Shown: positions 23,810 to 33,782 of the stretch, piece after piece
Layout of the letters: each line of letters starts with the position of its first letter
Numbering within the stretch: position 1 is the stretch's first letter
NCBI RefSeq assembly: GCF_009902005.1
Contig: NZ_WUTT01000001.1
Coordinates: forward strand, 1,514,541 to 1,578,540
Source: Halomonas alimentaria
GTDB taxonomy: Bacteria > Pseudomonadota > Gammaproteobacteria > Pseudomonadales > Halomonadaceae
Direction: 5' to 3'
Length of the DNA: 64,000 bases
Position numbers and translations under genes: made by a program
Notes under the pieces: generated by a model
Told to the model about the DNA's origin: nothing
Databases searched by the model: none
What the model saw: the letters and a program-made list of their open reading frames with translations, nothing else

Positions 23810-25171
23810 TCAAGTCGAGAGTGCCGACATCAGGTGGCGGATCTTGTCCCAGGTCTCCTGATACTCCGCCTCGCCCTCCGAGTCGGCCACCAGGCCGCCG
23901 CCCCCCCACAGGTGCAGGCGGCCGCCGTCCGCCACGGCGGTGCGGATGGCGATGGAGGTGTCCATATGGCCACGGGTGTCCATATAGCCGAGGCTGCCGC
24001 AGTAGACGCTGCGCCGGCTCGGCTCCAGCTCGTCGATGATCTGCATGGCACGTACCTTGGGAGCTCCGGTGATGGAGCCACCGGGGAAGGCGCCTGCCAG
24101 CAGCTCCAGCGGCGTGCGTCCGTCGGCAAGCGTGCCGGTGACCACGCTGACCAGGTGATGGACGTTGGTGTAGCTTTCCAGGCCACACAGTTGTGGCACC
24201 CGTACCGTGCCGGGGCGACAACTGCGCCCCAGGTCGTTGCGCAGCAGGTCGACGATCATCACGTTCTCGGCGCGATCCTTCAGGCTCCCCTCGAGTTCGG
24301 CGGCTAGGCGGGCGTCGCTCCCGGGGGTGTCGCCGCGTGGTCGGGTGCCCTTGATGGGGCGGGTCTCCACCTGGCCATCACGGCACGCCAGGAAGCGTTC
24401 CGGTGACAGTGAGAGGATCGCTTGCTCGCCCTGTGCGGAGGGCCAGGTCATGAAGCTGGCGAAGGGCGTCGGGGTGGCCGCGCGCAGCCGTCGATAGGCC
24501 GCCCACAGGTCGCCTTCGTAGGGCGCGCTGAAGCGCTGGGCCAGGTTGACCTGGTAGCAGTCGCCGGCGCGGATATAGCGCTGCACCGCCTCGAAGCGGT
24601 CCAGATAGGCGTCGCGGTCGAGCTCTGCGGCAAACGGGGCCGTCAGGTGGCAGTCGTTCTCGGCGGCGGGAGCGGCGTTCAGCCACTCGAGGGCCTGGCG
24701 GCGGCGCTCGGGAGTGGCCACCAGCCAGGCCTCGCCACGCTGGTGATCCTGGATCAGCGCCCAGTCGTAGAGGCCCACCCGGCTGGCCGGCAGCGCCACG
24801 GCGCGGCGGGCACGTTGCCCCACCGGCTCCAGCTGATAGCCGAGGTCATAGCTCCAGTAGCCGATCAGCCCGCCCAGGAAGGGCAGTTCGCTCACCGGCA
24901 GCGGCCCGGTCGCGGGGAGTCGCTCGAGCAGCGCCTGCTGGGCGGCAAAGGGGGAGAGGTCCCGAAGCTCCGGCACGCCGTCGACCCGGCCCGCCTCATC
25001 CACCTCAAGCACTGCCAGCGGGTCGCTCGACAGGATGTCGTAGCGCCCCGCCGGTGCCTCCGGACGGCCACTGTCCAGCAGCACAGCACCGGGCCTTCGG
25101 CGCAGGCGCGCGAAGGCGGAGAGCGGGGTGGGCCGATAGGGGTGCGGCGTGATCTGGAGTGGTGAGCTCAT
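23810..25171 (-). CDS. pabB: Aminodeoxychorismate synthase component I
   Basis: A 453-residue chorismate-utilising enzyme for folate synthesis that makes 4-amino-4-deoxychorismate. The catalytic lysine in RPIKGTRPRG (Lys274) distinguishes it from TrpE, which here has Ala at that place. Other blocks: GDCYQVNLAQRF, SLSPERFLACRDG, MIVDLLRNDLGR and FPGGSITGAPKVRA. The start at ATG 25171 (MSSPLQITPHPY) is chosen because the 171 bp of open frame upstream run through the prp regulatory region. A partner glutaminase (PabA) is not in the window apart from TrpG. Confidence 0.92.
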   Translation of the reverse strand: MSSPLQITPHPYRPTPLSAFARLRRRPGAVLLDSGRPEAPAGRYDILSSDPLAVLEVDEAGRVDGVPELRDLSPFAAQQALLERLPATGPLPVSELPFLGGLIGYWSYDLGYQLEPVGQRARRAVALPASRVGLYDWALIQDHQRGEAWLVATPERRRQALEWLNAAPAAENDCHLTAPFAAELDRDAYLDRFEAVQRYIRAGDCYQVNLAQRFSAPYEGDLWAAYRRLRAATPTPFASFMTWPSAQGEQAILSLSPERFLACRDGQVETRPIKGTRPRGDTPGSDARLAAELEGSLKDRAENVMIVDLLRNDLGRSCRPGTVRVPQLCGLESYTNVHHLVSVVTGTLADGRTPLELLAGAFPGGSITGAPKVRAMQIIDELEPSRRSVYCGSLGYMDTRGHMDTSIAIRTAVADGGRLHLWGGGGLVADSEGEAEYQETWDKIRHLMSALST

Positions 25172-25270
25172 CGACGGGACGGGCCTGTACAGAGGGGGCG
25201 CCCATTCTAGGCGCCGAGGGCGCCGCTGTCCTCGTTGCGGGGCGCTTGCCGACTCAACGCTGCCGGCCGC

Positions 25271-25398
25271 ATTGTCGACATCTGGAGCCGGCAAGGCTGG
25301 GTTGTCTACAACCAAAGACGTATCGTTCGGCCATGACGCCATGTTGACCCGAGGACGGGCAATGGCTACTCTTCGCTCATCCCATAATTGTCGACAAT
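25271..25398. promoter_or_regulatory. Cluster of TTGTCKACAA-type operator sites upstream of the prp cluster
   Basis: Three related sites lie between pabB and the GntR gene: ATTGTCGACAT (25271-25281), the palindrome GGTTGTCTACAACC (25300-25313) and the perfect palindrome ATTGTCGACAAT (25387-25398), which ends 4 bp before the regulator ATG. Palindromes of this type fit dimeric GntR/FCD regulators. The last site overlaps the expected ribosome-binding region, which suggests autorepression. The regulator is inferred to be the adjacent GntR protein. Confidence 0.7.
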
Positions 25399-25402
25399 CA
25401 TC

Positions 25403-26113
25403 ATGAAGCCAGCCGAAGCCGAATCGTCCAGCCCCGAGGTGCGTACCCTCGCCGAGCGCGTCTTCCAGCAGCTGCAGGATGCCATCGTCCGCGGCGAGAT
25501 GGCACCCGGCAGCAAGATCACCGAGCCTGGCCTGTCACGCACCTATGGCATCTCCCGTGGACCGCTGCGCGAGGCGATGCGCCGCCTCGAGGCGCACCGC
25601 CTGATCGAGCGGGTGCCCCACGTCGGCGCCCGGGTGGTAAAGCTCTCCATGAAGGAGCTGCTCGAGCTGTTCGACGTGCGTGAGGCCCTGGAGAGCATGG
25701 CCGCCCGCCTGGCGGCCGAGCACATGACCGCCGAGGAGATCGCTGGGCTGCGCGAGGTGCTCGCGATGCACGAGCGCCAGGCCGACCTCAAGAAGGGCGA
25801 GGCCTACTTCCAGCGCGAGGGTGACCTGGACTTCCACTACCGCATCGTCCAGGGCAGCCACAATCGCATGCTGGTGACCATGCTCTGCGATGACCTCTAT
25901 TACCTGGTGCGGCTCTACCGCACCCAGTTCAGCGCCAGTGGCTCTCGCCCCCAGCGCGCCTTCGTCGAGCACCATCGCATCGTCGACGCCATCGAGGCCG
26001 GCGACGCCGAGCTCGCCGAACTGCTGATGCGACGCCATGTCAGCGCCTCCCGGTCCAATGTCGTCGATCGCTACGCCGCTTCCCTCAGGGAGCTGGAAGA
26101 GACCACTGCCTGA
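25403..26113 (+). CDS. GntR-family (FCD domain) transcriptional regulator of the methylcitrate cycle
   Basis: A 236-residue regulator. Residues about 15-80 are a GntR winged helix (VFQQLQDAIVRGEMAPGSKI, TYGISRGPLREAMRRLEAHR). Residues about 90-220 are an FCD effector domain with metal-ligand-type His and Asp residues (DLDFHYRIVQGSHN, FVEHHRIVDAIEAGD). Position at the head of prpB-prpC-acnD-prpF makes it the propionate-pathway regulator; the likely effector is a methylcitrate-cycle intermediate (inference). ATG 25403 is preferred over TTG 25388, which lies inside the operator palindrome. Confidence 0.88.
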   Translation: MKPAEAESSSPEVRTLAERVFQQLQDAIVRGEMAPGSKITEPGLSRTYGISRGPLREAMRRLEAHRLIERVPHVGARVVKLSMKELLELFDVREALESMAARLAAEHMTAEEIAGLREVLAMHERQADLKKGEAYFQREGDLDFHYRIVQGSHNRMLVTMLCDDLYYLVRLYRTQFSASGSRPQRAFVEHHRIVDAIEAGDAELAELLMRRHVSASRSNVVDRYAASLRELEETTA

Positions 26114-26143
26114 CCCCTTACCGGATACCACAGGAGAAACACC

Positions 26144-27034
26144 ATGACCCAGCAGACTCCCGGCGCTCGCTTCCGCGCCGCCCTCGAGGCCAATCGCCCG
26201 CTGTCCATCGTCGGTACGATCAACGCCTATACCGCCATGATGGCCGAGCGCGTGGGCCACCAGGCCATCTACCTCTCCGGCGGCGGCGTGGCCAACGCCT
26301 CCTTCGGCCTGCCGGACCTGGGCATGACCACCATGAACGACGTGGTCGAGGACGCCCACCGCATCTGCGGCGCTACCGACCTGCCGCTGCTGGTGGACAT
26401 CGATACCGGCTGGGGTGGGGCCTTCAACATTGCCCGCACCGTCAAGGAGATGCAGCGTGCCGGCGTGGCCGCCGTGCACCTCGAGGACCAGGTCGCCCAG
26501 AAGCGCTGTGGCCACCGCCCCAACAAGGAGATCGTCTCCAAGCAGGAGATGGTCGACCGTGTCAAGGCTGCCGCCGATGCACGCCTCGATCCGGACTTCT
26601 ATCTGATCGCCCGCACCGACGCCTTCCAGAAGGATGGGCTGGATGCCGCCATCGAGCGCTCACAGGCCTGCATCGAGGCGGGCGCCGACGCCATCTTCGC
26701 CGAGGCGGTGCACACCCTCGACGACTATCGTGCCTTCTGCGAGCGCGTCGATGCGCCGATCCTGGCCAATATCACCGAGTTCGGTGCCACTCCGCTGTTC
26801 TCCCAGCAGGAGCTGGCCGAGGTAGGCTGCCGCATGGTGCTCTATCCGCTGTCCGCCTTCCGCGCCATGAACGCGGCGGCGCTCAAGGTCTACCAGAGCA
26901 TTCACGACAACGGCCACCAGCGTGACGTGGTCGACTTGATGCAGACCCGCGACGAGCTCTACGACTTCCTCAACTACCACAGCTTCGAGCAGAAGCTCGA
27001 TGCCCTCTTCGTCGAGAAGGGCAGCGACGCCTGA
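26144..27034 (+). CDS. prpB: 2-methylisocitrate lyase
   Basis: A 296-residue TIM-barrel lyase that splits 2-methylisocitrate to pyruvate and succinate, the last step of the methylcitrate cycle. The signature [10 protein letters not shown] with the catalytic Cys is present, with [32 protein letters not shown] and [28 protein letters not shown] precedes the ATG. It is 30 bp after the GntR gene and in one operon with prpC. Confidence 0.96.
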   Translation: MTQQTPGARFRAALEANRPLSIVGTINAYTAMMAERVGHQAIYLSGGGVANASFGLPDLGMTTMNDVVEDAHRICGATDLPLLVDIDTGWGGAFNIARTVKEMQRAGVAAVHLEDQVAQKRCGHRPNKEIVSKQEMVDRVKAAADARLDPDFYLIARTDAFQKDGLDAAIERSQACIEAGADAIFAEAVHTLDDYRAFCERVDAPILANITEFGATPLFSQQELAEVGCRMVLYPLSAFRAMNAAALKVYQSIHDNGHQRDVVDLMQTRDELYDFLNYHSFEQKLDALFVEKGSDA

Positions 27035-27077
27035 GACGCGCCCCACACCGGAAACACCATTCAAGAGGAGAGAGAAC

Positions 27078-28205
27078 ATGGCTGATAAACCCGTTAGTGG
27101 CGCAGGCCTGCGCGGCCAGAGCGCCGGCACCACCGCCCTGTGCACCGTCGGCAAGACCGGCTCGGGCCTCACCTACCGCGGCTTCGACATCAAGGAGCTG
27201 GCGGAGAAGGCGAAGTTCGAGGAAGTGGCCTACCTGCTGCTCAAGGGCAAGCTGCCCAACCAGGCCGAGCTCGACGCCTACATCACCAAGCTCAAGGGCC
27301 TGCGCGGCCTGCCCGCCGAACTCCGCACCGTGCTCGAGCAGATCCCCAAGGATGCCCACCCCATGGACGTGATGCGCACCGGCGCCTCCATGCTGGGCAA
27401 CCTGGAGACCGAGCAGAGCTTCGATGAGCAGCAGGACGTCTCCGACCGCCTGCTGGCCGTGCTGCCGTCGATCATCTGCTACTGGTACCGCTTCAGCCAC
27501 GATGGCGTGCGCATCGAGACCGAGACCGACGACGAGTCGGTGGGTGGCCACTTCCTGCACATGCTGCGCGGCGAGCCGGCTTCCGAGCTGCACGCCCGGG
27601 TGATGAACGTCTCGCTGATCCTCTACGCCGAGCACGAGTTCAACGCCTCCACCTTCACCGCACGCGTCTGCGCCTCCACGCTCTCCGACATGCACTCCTG
27701 CGTGACCGGCGCCATCGGCTCCCTGCGCGGCCCGCTGCATGGTGGTGCCAACGAGGCGGCCATGGAGATGATCGAGGACTGGAAGTCCGCCGACGAGGCC
27801 GAGAGCAAGATCCTCGGCATGCTCGAGCGCAAGGACAAGATCATGGGCTTCGGCCACGCGATCTATCGCGAGTCCGACCCGCGCAACGCGATCATCAAGG
27901 AGTGGTCGAAGAAGCTTTCCGAGGACGTCGGCGACAGCGTGCTCTACCCGGTCTCCGAGCGCGTCGAGGCGGTGATGTGGCGCGAGAAGAAGCTGTTCTG
28001 CAACGCTGACTTCTTCCACGCCAGCGCCTACCACTTCATGGACATCCCCACCAAGCTGTTCACGCCGATCTTCGTCTGCTCGCGCGTCACCGGCTGGTGT
28101 GCCCATGTCTTCGAGCAGCGCGCCAACAATCGCATCATTCGCCCGAGTGCCGACTACATCGGTCCGGAGAAGAGCGAGTGGGTACCGATCGAGCAGCGCG
28201 ACTGA
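27078..28205 (+). CDS. prpC: 2-methylcitrate synthase
   Basis: A 375-residue citrate-synthase-fold enzyme that condenses propionyl-CoA with oxaloacetate. Seen: GLTYRGFDIKELAEKA, EHEFNASTFTARVCAST (catalytic His), GPLHGGANEAAMEM (second catalytic His) and KIMGFGHAIYRESDPRN. The short length and N-terminal GLRGQSAGTTALCTVG are typical of PrpC and not of GltA. AGAGGAGAGAG precedes ATG 27078. Confidence 0.95.
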   Translation: MADKPVSGAGLRGQSAGTTALCTVGKTGSGLTYRGFDIKELAEKAKFEEVAYLLLKGKLPNQAELDAYITKLKGLRGLPAELRTVLEQIPKDAHPMDVMRTGASMLGNLETEQSFDEQQDVSDRLLAVLPSIICYWYRFSHDGVRIETETDDESVGGHFLHMLRGEPASELHARVMNVSLILYAEHEFNASTFTARVCASTLSDMHSCVTGAIGSLRGPLHGGANEAAMEMIEDWKSADEAESKILGMLERKDKIMGFGHAIYRESDPRNAIIKEWSKKLSEDVGDSVLYPVSERVEAVMWREKKLFCNADFFHASAYHFMDIPTKLFTPIFVCSRVTGWCAHVFEQRANNRIIRPSADYIGPEKSEWVPIEQRD

Positions 28206-28287
28206 TCGATCGCCGCCCCCGGACGGCCGACCTGGCCGTCCGGCCTTCTTCCCCCTTCTCCGACGCCTGCAAGAGACCCCTCACGCC

Positions 28288-30903
28288 ATGAATACCGACT
28301 ACCGTAAACCGCTTCCCGGCACCGAGCTGGACTACTTCGACGTGCGTGCGGCCGTCGAGGAGATCCAGCCCGGTGCCTACGACACCCTTCCCTATACCTC
28401 GCGGGTACTGGCCGAGCAGCTGGTGCGCCGCTGCGAGCCGGAGATGCTCACCGACTCGCTCAAGCAGCTGATCGAACGTCGTCGCGACCTGGACTTCCCC
28501 TGGTACCCGGCCCGGGTGGTGTGCCACGACATCCTCGGCCAGACGGCACTCGTCGACCTGGCCGGCCTGCGTGACGCCATCGCCGAGCAGGGTGGGGACC
28601 CCGCCAAGGTCAACCCGGTGGTGCCGACCCAGCTGATCGTCGACCACTCCCTGGCCGTGGAGCATGCCGGCTTCGAGGCGGACGCCTTCGACAAGAACCG
28701 CGCCATCGAGGATCGTCGCAACGAGGATCGCTTCCACTTCATCGAGTGGACCAAGACCGCCTTCGAGAACGTCGACGTGATCCCCGCCGGCAACGGCATC
28801 ATGCACCAGATCAACCTGGAGAAGATGTCGCCGGTGGTGCAGCACCGCGACGGTGTGGCCTTCCCCGACACCTGCGTGGGCACCGACAGCCATACCCCGC
28901 ATATCGACTGCCTGGGCGTCATCGCCGTCGGCGTCGGTGGCCTCGAGGCCGAGACCGTGATGCTGGGCCGTCCCTCCATGATGCGCCTGCCCGACATCGT
29001 CGGCGTGGAGCTGACCGGCAAGCCCAAGCCCGGCATCACCGCCACCGATATCGTGCTGGCGATCACCGAGTTCCTGCGCCGCGAGCGCGTGGTGGGGGCG
29101 TATCTCGAGTTCTTCGGCGAGGGGGCCAAGACCCTTACCATCGGTGACCGCGCCACCATCTCCAACATGACGCCCGAGTACGGGGCGACTGCGGCGATGT
29201 TCTATATCGACGAGCAGACCATCGACTACCTGACGCTGACCGGCCGCGAGCCGGAGCAGGTCGAGCTGGTCGAGACCTACGCCAAGCAGACCGGCCTGTG
29301 GGCCGACAGCCTGGCCGGTGCCCAGTACGAGCGGGTGCTGACCTTCGACCTGTCCAGCGTGGAGCGTAACCTGGCGGGCCCCTCCAACCCGCACCGTCGC
29401 CTGCCCACCAGCGCCCTGCATGACCGCGGCATCGCCGTGGACTACGACAAAGCCCAGGCGGAGGAGAGGGAGGGCAAGATGCCCGATGGCGCGGTGATCA
29501 TCGCCGCCATCACCAGCTGCACCAACACATCCAACCCGCGCAACGTGGTGGGTGCCGCCCTGCTGGCCAAGAAGGCCAATGAACTGGGCCTGACGCGCAA
29601 GCCCTGGGTAAAGAGCTCCTTCGCCCCCGGCTCGAAGGTGGCGCGCCTCTACCTGGAGGAGGCCGGGCTGCTGCCGGAGCTGGAGAAGCTCGGCTTCGGC
29701 ATCGTCGCCTACGCCTGTACCACCTGTAACGGCATGTCCGGGGCGCTCGATCCCAAGATCCAGCAGGAGATCATCGACCGCGACCTCTATGCCACCGCGG
29801 TGCTCTCCGGCAACCGCAACTTCGACGGTCGCATCCACCCCTATGCCAAGCAGGCCTTCCTGGCCTCACCGGCACTGGTGGTGGCCTACGCCATCGCCGG
29901 TACCGTGCGTTTCGACATCGAGAAGGATGTGCTGGGTACCGACAAGGGCGGTAACCCGGTGACCCTCAAGGACCTGTGGCCCTCCGACGAGGAGATCGAT
30001 GCCATCGTCGGCGAGTTCGTCAAGCCCGAGCAGTTCAAACAGGTCTATATCCCGATGTTCGACCTGGACGCCTTCGAGAAGGCCGAGAGTCCGCTCTACG
30101 ACTGGCGCCCCCAGAGTACCTATATCCGCCGCCCGCCTTACTGGGAGGGCAACATGGCGGCCGTGCGTGAGCTCAAGGGCATGCGGCCGCTGGCGATCCT
30201 GCCGGACAACATCACCACCGACCATCTGTCGCCGTCCAACGCCATCATGATGGACAGCGCGGCGGGGGAGTACCTGCACAAGATGGGCCTGCCGGAGGAG
30301 GACTTCAATTCCTACGCCACCCACCGCGGCGACCACCTCACCGCCCTGCGGGCCACCCTGGCCAACCCCAAGCTCTTCAATGAGATGGTACGCGACGAGA
30401 ACGGTGAGGTTCGGCAGGGGTCGCTGGCACGCATCGAGCCGGAAGGCGAGGTGACCCGCATGTGGGAGGCCATCGAGACCTACATGGAGCGCAAGCAGCC
30501 GCTGATCGTCATCGCCGGTGCCGACTATGGTCAGGGCTCCTCCCGTGACTGGGCGGCCAAGGGCGTGGCCCTAGCCGGGGTCGAGGCGATTGTCGCCGAG
30601 GGCTTCGAGCGCATCCACCGCACCAACCTGATCGGCATGGGCGTGATGCCACTGCAGTTCAAGGAGGGCACCACCCGTCACACCCTGCAGCTCGACGGTA
30701 CCGAGACCTATGACGTCGAGGGCAAGCCGGCGCCGGGCGCGACCCTGGAGCTGGTGATCCACCGCAAGACCGGCGAGGTCGATCGCGTACCGGTGACCTG
30801 CCGCCTGGATACCGCCGAGGAAGTCACCATCTACTCCGCCGGCGGCGTGCTGCAGCGCTTCGCCAAGGACTTCCTGGAGTCCTCGGAGGTGGCAAGCGCA
30901 TGA
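28288..30903 (+). CDS. acnD: Fe-S-dependent 2-methylcitrate dehydratase AcnD
   Basis: An 871-residue aconitase-family enzyme that dehydrates 2-methylcitrate to a 2-methylaconitate isomer. The 4Fe-4S cysteines lie in AITSCTNTSNPRN and ACTTCNGMSG. The swivel domain shows GADYGQGSSRDWAAKG. It is shorter than AcnA or AcnB and sits before prpF, which fits AcnD. ATG 28288 lies 82 bp after prpC; the frame open to 28099 overlaps prpC. The last 4 bp overlap prpF (ATGA). Confidence 0.95.
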   Translation: MNTDYRKPLPGTELDYFDVRAAVEEIQPGAYDTLPYTSRVLAEQLVRRCEPEMLTDSLKQLIERRRDLDFPWYPARVVCHDILGQTALVDLAGLRDAIAEQGGDPAKVNPVVPTQLIVDHSLAVEHAGFEADAFDKNRAIEDRRNEDRFHFIEWTKTAFENVDVIPAGNGIMHQINLEKMSPVVQHRDGVAFPDTCVGTDSHTPHIDCLGVIAVGVGGLEAETVMLGRPSMMRLPDIVGVELTGKPKPGITATDIVLAITEFLRRERVVGAYLEFFGEGAKTLTIGDRATISNMTPEYGATAAMFYIDEQTIDYLTLTGREPEQVELVETYAKQTGLWADSLAGAQYERVLTFDLSSVERNLAGPSNPHRRLPTSALHDRGIAVDYDKAQAEEREGKMPDGAVIIAAITSCTNTSNPRNVVGAALLAKKANELGLTRKPWVKSSFAPGSKVARLYLEEAGLLPELEKLGFGIVAYACTTCNGMSGALDPKIQQEIIDRDLYATAVLSGNRNFDGRIHPYAKQAFLASPALVVAYAIAGTVRFDIEKDVLGTDKGGNPVTLKDLWPSDEEIDAIVGEFVKPEQFKQVYIPMFDLDAFEKAESPLYDWRPQSTYIRRPPYWEGNMAAVRELKGMRPLAILPDNITTDHLSPSNAIMMDSAAGEYLHKMGLPEEDFNSYATHRGDHLTALRATLANPKLFNEMVRDENGEVRQGSLARIEPEGEVTRMWEAIETYMERKQPLIVIAGADYGQGSSRDWAAKGVALAGVEAIVAEGFERIHRTNLIGMGVMPLQFKEGTTRHTLQLDGTETYDVEGKPAPGATLELVIHRKTGEVDRVPVTCRLDTAEEVTIYSAGGVLQRFAKDFLESSEVASA

Positions 30904-32078
30904 GCCAGGTTCCTCAGATCCGGATCCCCGCCACCTATATGCGTGGCGGGACCAGCAAGGGTGTGTTCTTCAAGCTGACCGACCTGCCCGAGGCTGCGCA
31001 GGTGCCGGGCGAGGCTCGCGACCGCCTGCTGATGCGGGTGATCGGCAGCCCCGACCCCTACCAGAAGCAGATCGACGGCATGGGCGGGGCCACCTCCAGC
31101 ACCAGCAAGACGGTAATCCTCTCGAAGAGCGAAAGCCCCGACCACGACGTGGACTACCTGTTCGGCCAGGTCGCCATCGACAACGCCTTCGTCGACTGGA
31201 GCGGCAACTGCGGCAACCTTTCCGCGGCGGTGGGGCCCTTCGCGATCAGCAATGGCCTGGTTGACCCGGCGCGCATTCCGGAGAACGGCGAGGCCGAGGT
31301 GCGCATCTGGCAGGCCAATATCGGCAAGACCATCGTCTCCCGGGTGTCGATCCGGGACGGCGAGGTGCAGGAGACCGGTGACTTCGAGCTGGACGGGGTG
31401 ACCTTTCCTGCCGCCGAGGTGCCGGTGGCCTTCAAGGACCCGGCGGACGGCGAGGGTGCCATCTTCCCTACCGGCAACCTGGAGGATGAACTGGAGGTGC
31501 CCGGTGTCGGCACCCTCAAGGCGACCCTGATCAACGCCGGCATCCCGACCGTCTTCCTGAATGCGGACGAACTCGGCTATACCGGTACCGAGCTGCAGGA
31601 GGCGATCAACGGCGACGCCGCGGCGCTGGAGAAGTTCGAGACCATTCGCGCCCACGGGGCGGTGAAGATGGGGCTGATCAAGGAGGTGGCCGAGGCCGCG
31701 GCCCGCCAGCACACCCCCAAGGTGGCCTTCGTGGCGCCGCCGGCAGACTACCTCGCCTCCAGCGGCAAGCAGGTGAAGGCCGATGATATCGACCTGGTGG
31801 TGCGCGCGCTCTCCATGGGCAAGCTGCACCACGCCATGATGGGCACCGCGGCAGTGGCCATCGCCTCTGCCGCGGCCATAGAGGGCACCCTGGTCAACCT
31901 GGCCGCGGGTGGTGGCAAGCGTAACGCCGTCACCTTCGGGCACCCCTCGGGCAGCCTGCGGGTCGGCGCCGAGGCGAGCCTGGTGGATGGCCGCTGGGTG
32001 ATCGACGAGGCGGTGATGAGCCGCAGTGCCCGGGTGCTGATGGAGGGCTGGGTGCGCATCCCCGGCGACAGTTTCTAG
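30900..32078 (+). CDS. prpF: PrpF, 2-methylaconitate cis-trans isomerase
   Basis: A 392-residue protein of the diaminopimelate-epimerase-like fold. It isomerises the AcnD product so that aconitase can rehydrate it. Seen: PATYMRGGTSKGVFF with the active-site Lys region, YQKQIDGMGGATSSTSKTVIL and VDWSGNCGNLSAAVGPFA. It is translationally coupled to acnD. A strong terminator follows 32 bp after the stop. Confidence 0.95.
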   Translation: MSQVPQIRIPATYMRGGTSKGVFFKLTDLPEAAQVPGEARDRLLMRVIGSPDPYQKQIDGMGGATSSTSKTVILSKSESPDHDVDYLFGQVAIDNAFVDWSGNCGNLSAAVGPFAISNGLVDPARIPENGEAEVRIWQANIGKTIVSRVSIRDGEVQETGDFELDGVTFPAAEVPVAFKDPADGEGAIFPTGNLEDELEVPGVGTLKATLINAGIPTVFLNADELGYTGTELQEAINGDAAALEKFETIRAHGAVKMGLIKEVAEAAARQHTPKVAFVAPPADYLASSGKQVKADDIDLVVRALSMGKLHHAMMGTAAVAIASAAAIEGTLVNLAAGGGKRNAVTFGHPSGSLRVGAEASLVDGRWVIDEAVMSRSARVLMEGWVRIPGDSF

Positions 32079-32110
32079 GGCCTGCCTGGCCAGGGGTCTG
32101 CTGAAAGATA

Positions 32111-32144
32111 AAGACGCCCCGGGTCCCAGGACCCGGGGCGTCTT
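32111..32144 (+). terminator. Terminator between prpF and prpD
   Basis: AAGACGCCCCGGGTCC (32111-32126) and GGACCCGGGGCGTCTT (32129-32144) are perfectly complementary, and the stem ends in TCTTCT. It separates prpB-prpC-acnD-prpF from prpD. Confidence 0.8.
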
Positions 32145-32201
32145 CTATAGTGAGGGTCACGCATCAAGGGCGTTTGCTCGACAAGGTGACAGGAGGAGTT
32201 C

Positions 32202-33683
32202 ATGAGTACCGTGGAAGCCAACGTGCGGCCGGACTACGACGCCGAGCTGCAGAAGATCGCCGACTATGTGCTGGGCTACCGTATCGAGAGCGATGAGGCC
32301 TGGAACACCGCGCGGCTCTGTCTGATGGATACCCTGGGTTGCGGCCTGCTGGCGCTGCGCTTTCCCGAATGCACCAAGCACCTCGGCCCGCTGGTGGAAG
32401 GCACCGTGGTGCCCCATGGTGCCCGGGTGCCCGGCACCTCCTTTCGTCTGGATCCGGTGAAGGCGGCCTGGGATATCGGCGCCATCGTGCGCTGGCTCGA
32501 TTACAACGACACCTGGCTGGCTGCGGAGTGGGGACACCCCTCGGACAACCTGGGGGCCATCCTGGCCGTGGCCGACCACCTCTCCCAGAAGCGAGTGGCC
32601 CAGGGCGAGGCGCCACTTACGATGCGCGACGTCCTCGAGGCGATGATCATGGCCCACGAGATCCAGGGGGTGCTGGCGCTGGAGAACTCCTTCAACCGGG
32701 TGGGGCTCGACCATGTGGTGCTGGTCAAGGTGGCCTCCACGGCGGTGGCGGCGAGGATGCTCGGTGCCGATCGCGAGCAGCTGCTCTCGGCACTCTCCCA
32801 CGCCTGGGTCGATGGCCAGAGCCTGCGCACCTATCGTCATGCGCCAAACGCCGGGTCACGCAAGAGCTGGGCGGCGGGGGATGCCACCTCCCGGGCGGTG
32901 CGCCTGGCGGACATCGCGCTGCGCGGCGAGATGGGCGTCCCCGGTGCGCTCAGCGCCCCCCAGTGGGGCTTCTATGACGTACTGTTCAGCCATACCAACC
33001 GCGATCTGGCCACCAAGCCCGAGGGGGAGCGCCGCTTCCGATTCCAGTGCGATTTCGGCAGCTATGTGATGGAGAACATCCTCTTCAAGCTCTCCTTCCC
33101 GGCGGAGTTCCATGCCCAGACGGCCTGTGAAGCGGCGGTGACCCTCCACCCCGAGGTGAAGGGGCGAATCGACGAGATCGAGCGGGTCGTGATCACCACG
33201 CATGAATCGGCAATCCGTATCATCTCCAAGGAGGGCGACCTGGCCAACCCGGCGGATCGTGACCACTGCCTGCAGTACATGACCGCAGTGCCCCTGATCC
33301 TCGGCGAGCTGACCGCCGAACACTACGAAGATGACTTCCACGCCGCACACCCCGAGATCGATGCCCTGCGGGCGAAGATGGAGGTGGTGGAGGAGCCGCG
33401 CTATACGCATGACTATCTGGACCCCGACAAGCGCTCCATCGCCAACGCCATCCAGGTCTTCTTCACCGATGGCACCTCTACCGACCAGGTCGCCGTGGAG
33501 TACCCCATCGGCCATCGGCGGCGGCGTGAGGAGGGTATCCCGGTGCTGGAGGCCAAGTTCCGGTGCAATCTCGAGACGCGCTTCCCACGCTCGCGCAGCG
33601 AGAAGATACTGGCGCTTTGCCAGGACGCGCAGCGCCTGCAGATGACCCCGGTCCATCGCTTCATGGACCTGCTGGTGATCTGA
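32202..33683 (+). CDS. prpD: 2-methylcitrate dehydratase PrpD
   Basis: A 493-residue MmgE/PrpD-family dehydratase that converts 2-methylcitrate to 2-methylaconitate without an Fe-S cluster. Seen: [62 protein letters not shown] and [23 protein letters not shown]-type sequence (ACAGGAGG) precedes the ATG. It duplicates the AcnD/PrpF step. The downstream 33684-33780 stretch holds only a GGGGCCATGGCCCC palindrome (33712-33725). Confidence 0.95.
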   Translation: MSTVEANVRPDYDAELQKIADYVLGYRIESDEAWNTARLCLMDTLGCGLLALRFPECTKHLGPLVEGTVVPHGARVPGTSFRLDPVKAAWDIGAIVRWLDYNDTWLAAEWGHPSDNLGAILAVADHLSQKRVAQGEAPLTMRDVLEAMIMAHEIQGVLALENSFNRVGLDHVVLVKVASTAVAARMLGADREQLLSALSHAWVDGQSLRTYRHAPNAGSRKSWAAGDATSRAVRLADIALRGEMGVPGALSAPQWGFYDVLFSHTNRDLATKPEGERRFRFQCDFGSYVMENILFKLSFPAEFHAQTACEAAVTLHPEVKGRIDEIERVVITTHESAIRIISKEGDLANPADRDHCLQYMTAVPLILGELTAEHYEDDFHAAHPEIDALRAKMEVVEEPRYTHDYLDPDKRSIANAIQVFFTDGTSTDQVAVEYPIGHRRRREEGIPVLEAKFRCNLETRFPRSRSEKILALCQDAQRLQMTPVHRFMDLLVI

Positions 33684-33782
33684 AGGCGCAGGAAGCGACA
33701 TGCTCTCAAGCGGGGCCATGGCCCCTGTCGTGTAACTGGACTACATTTTTCTCTGTAGGGGCTTGCACCCCACCGGGGAAAG

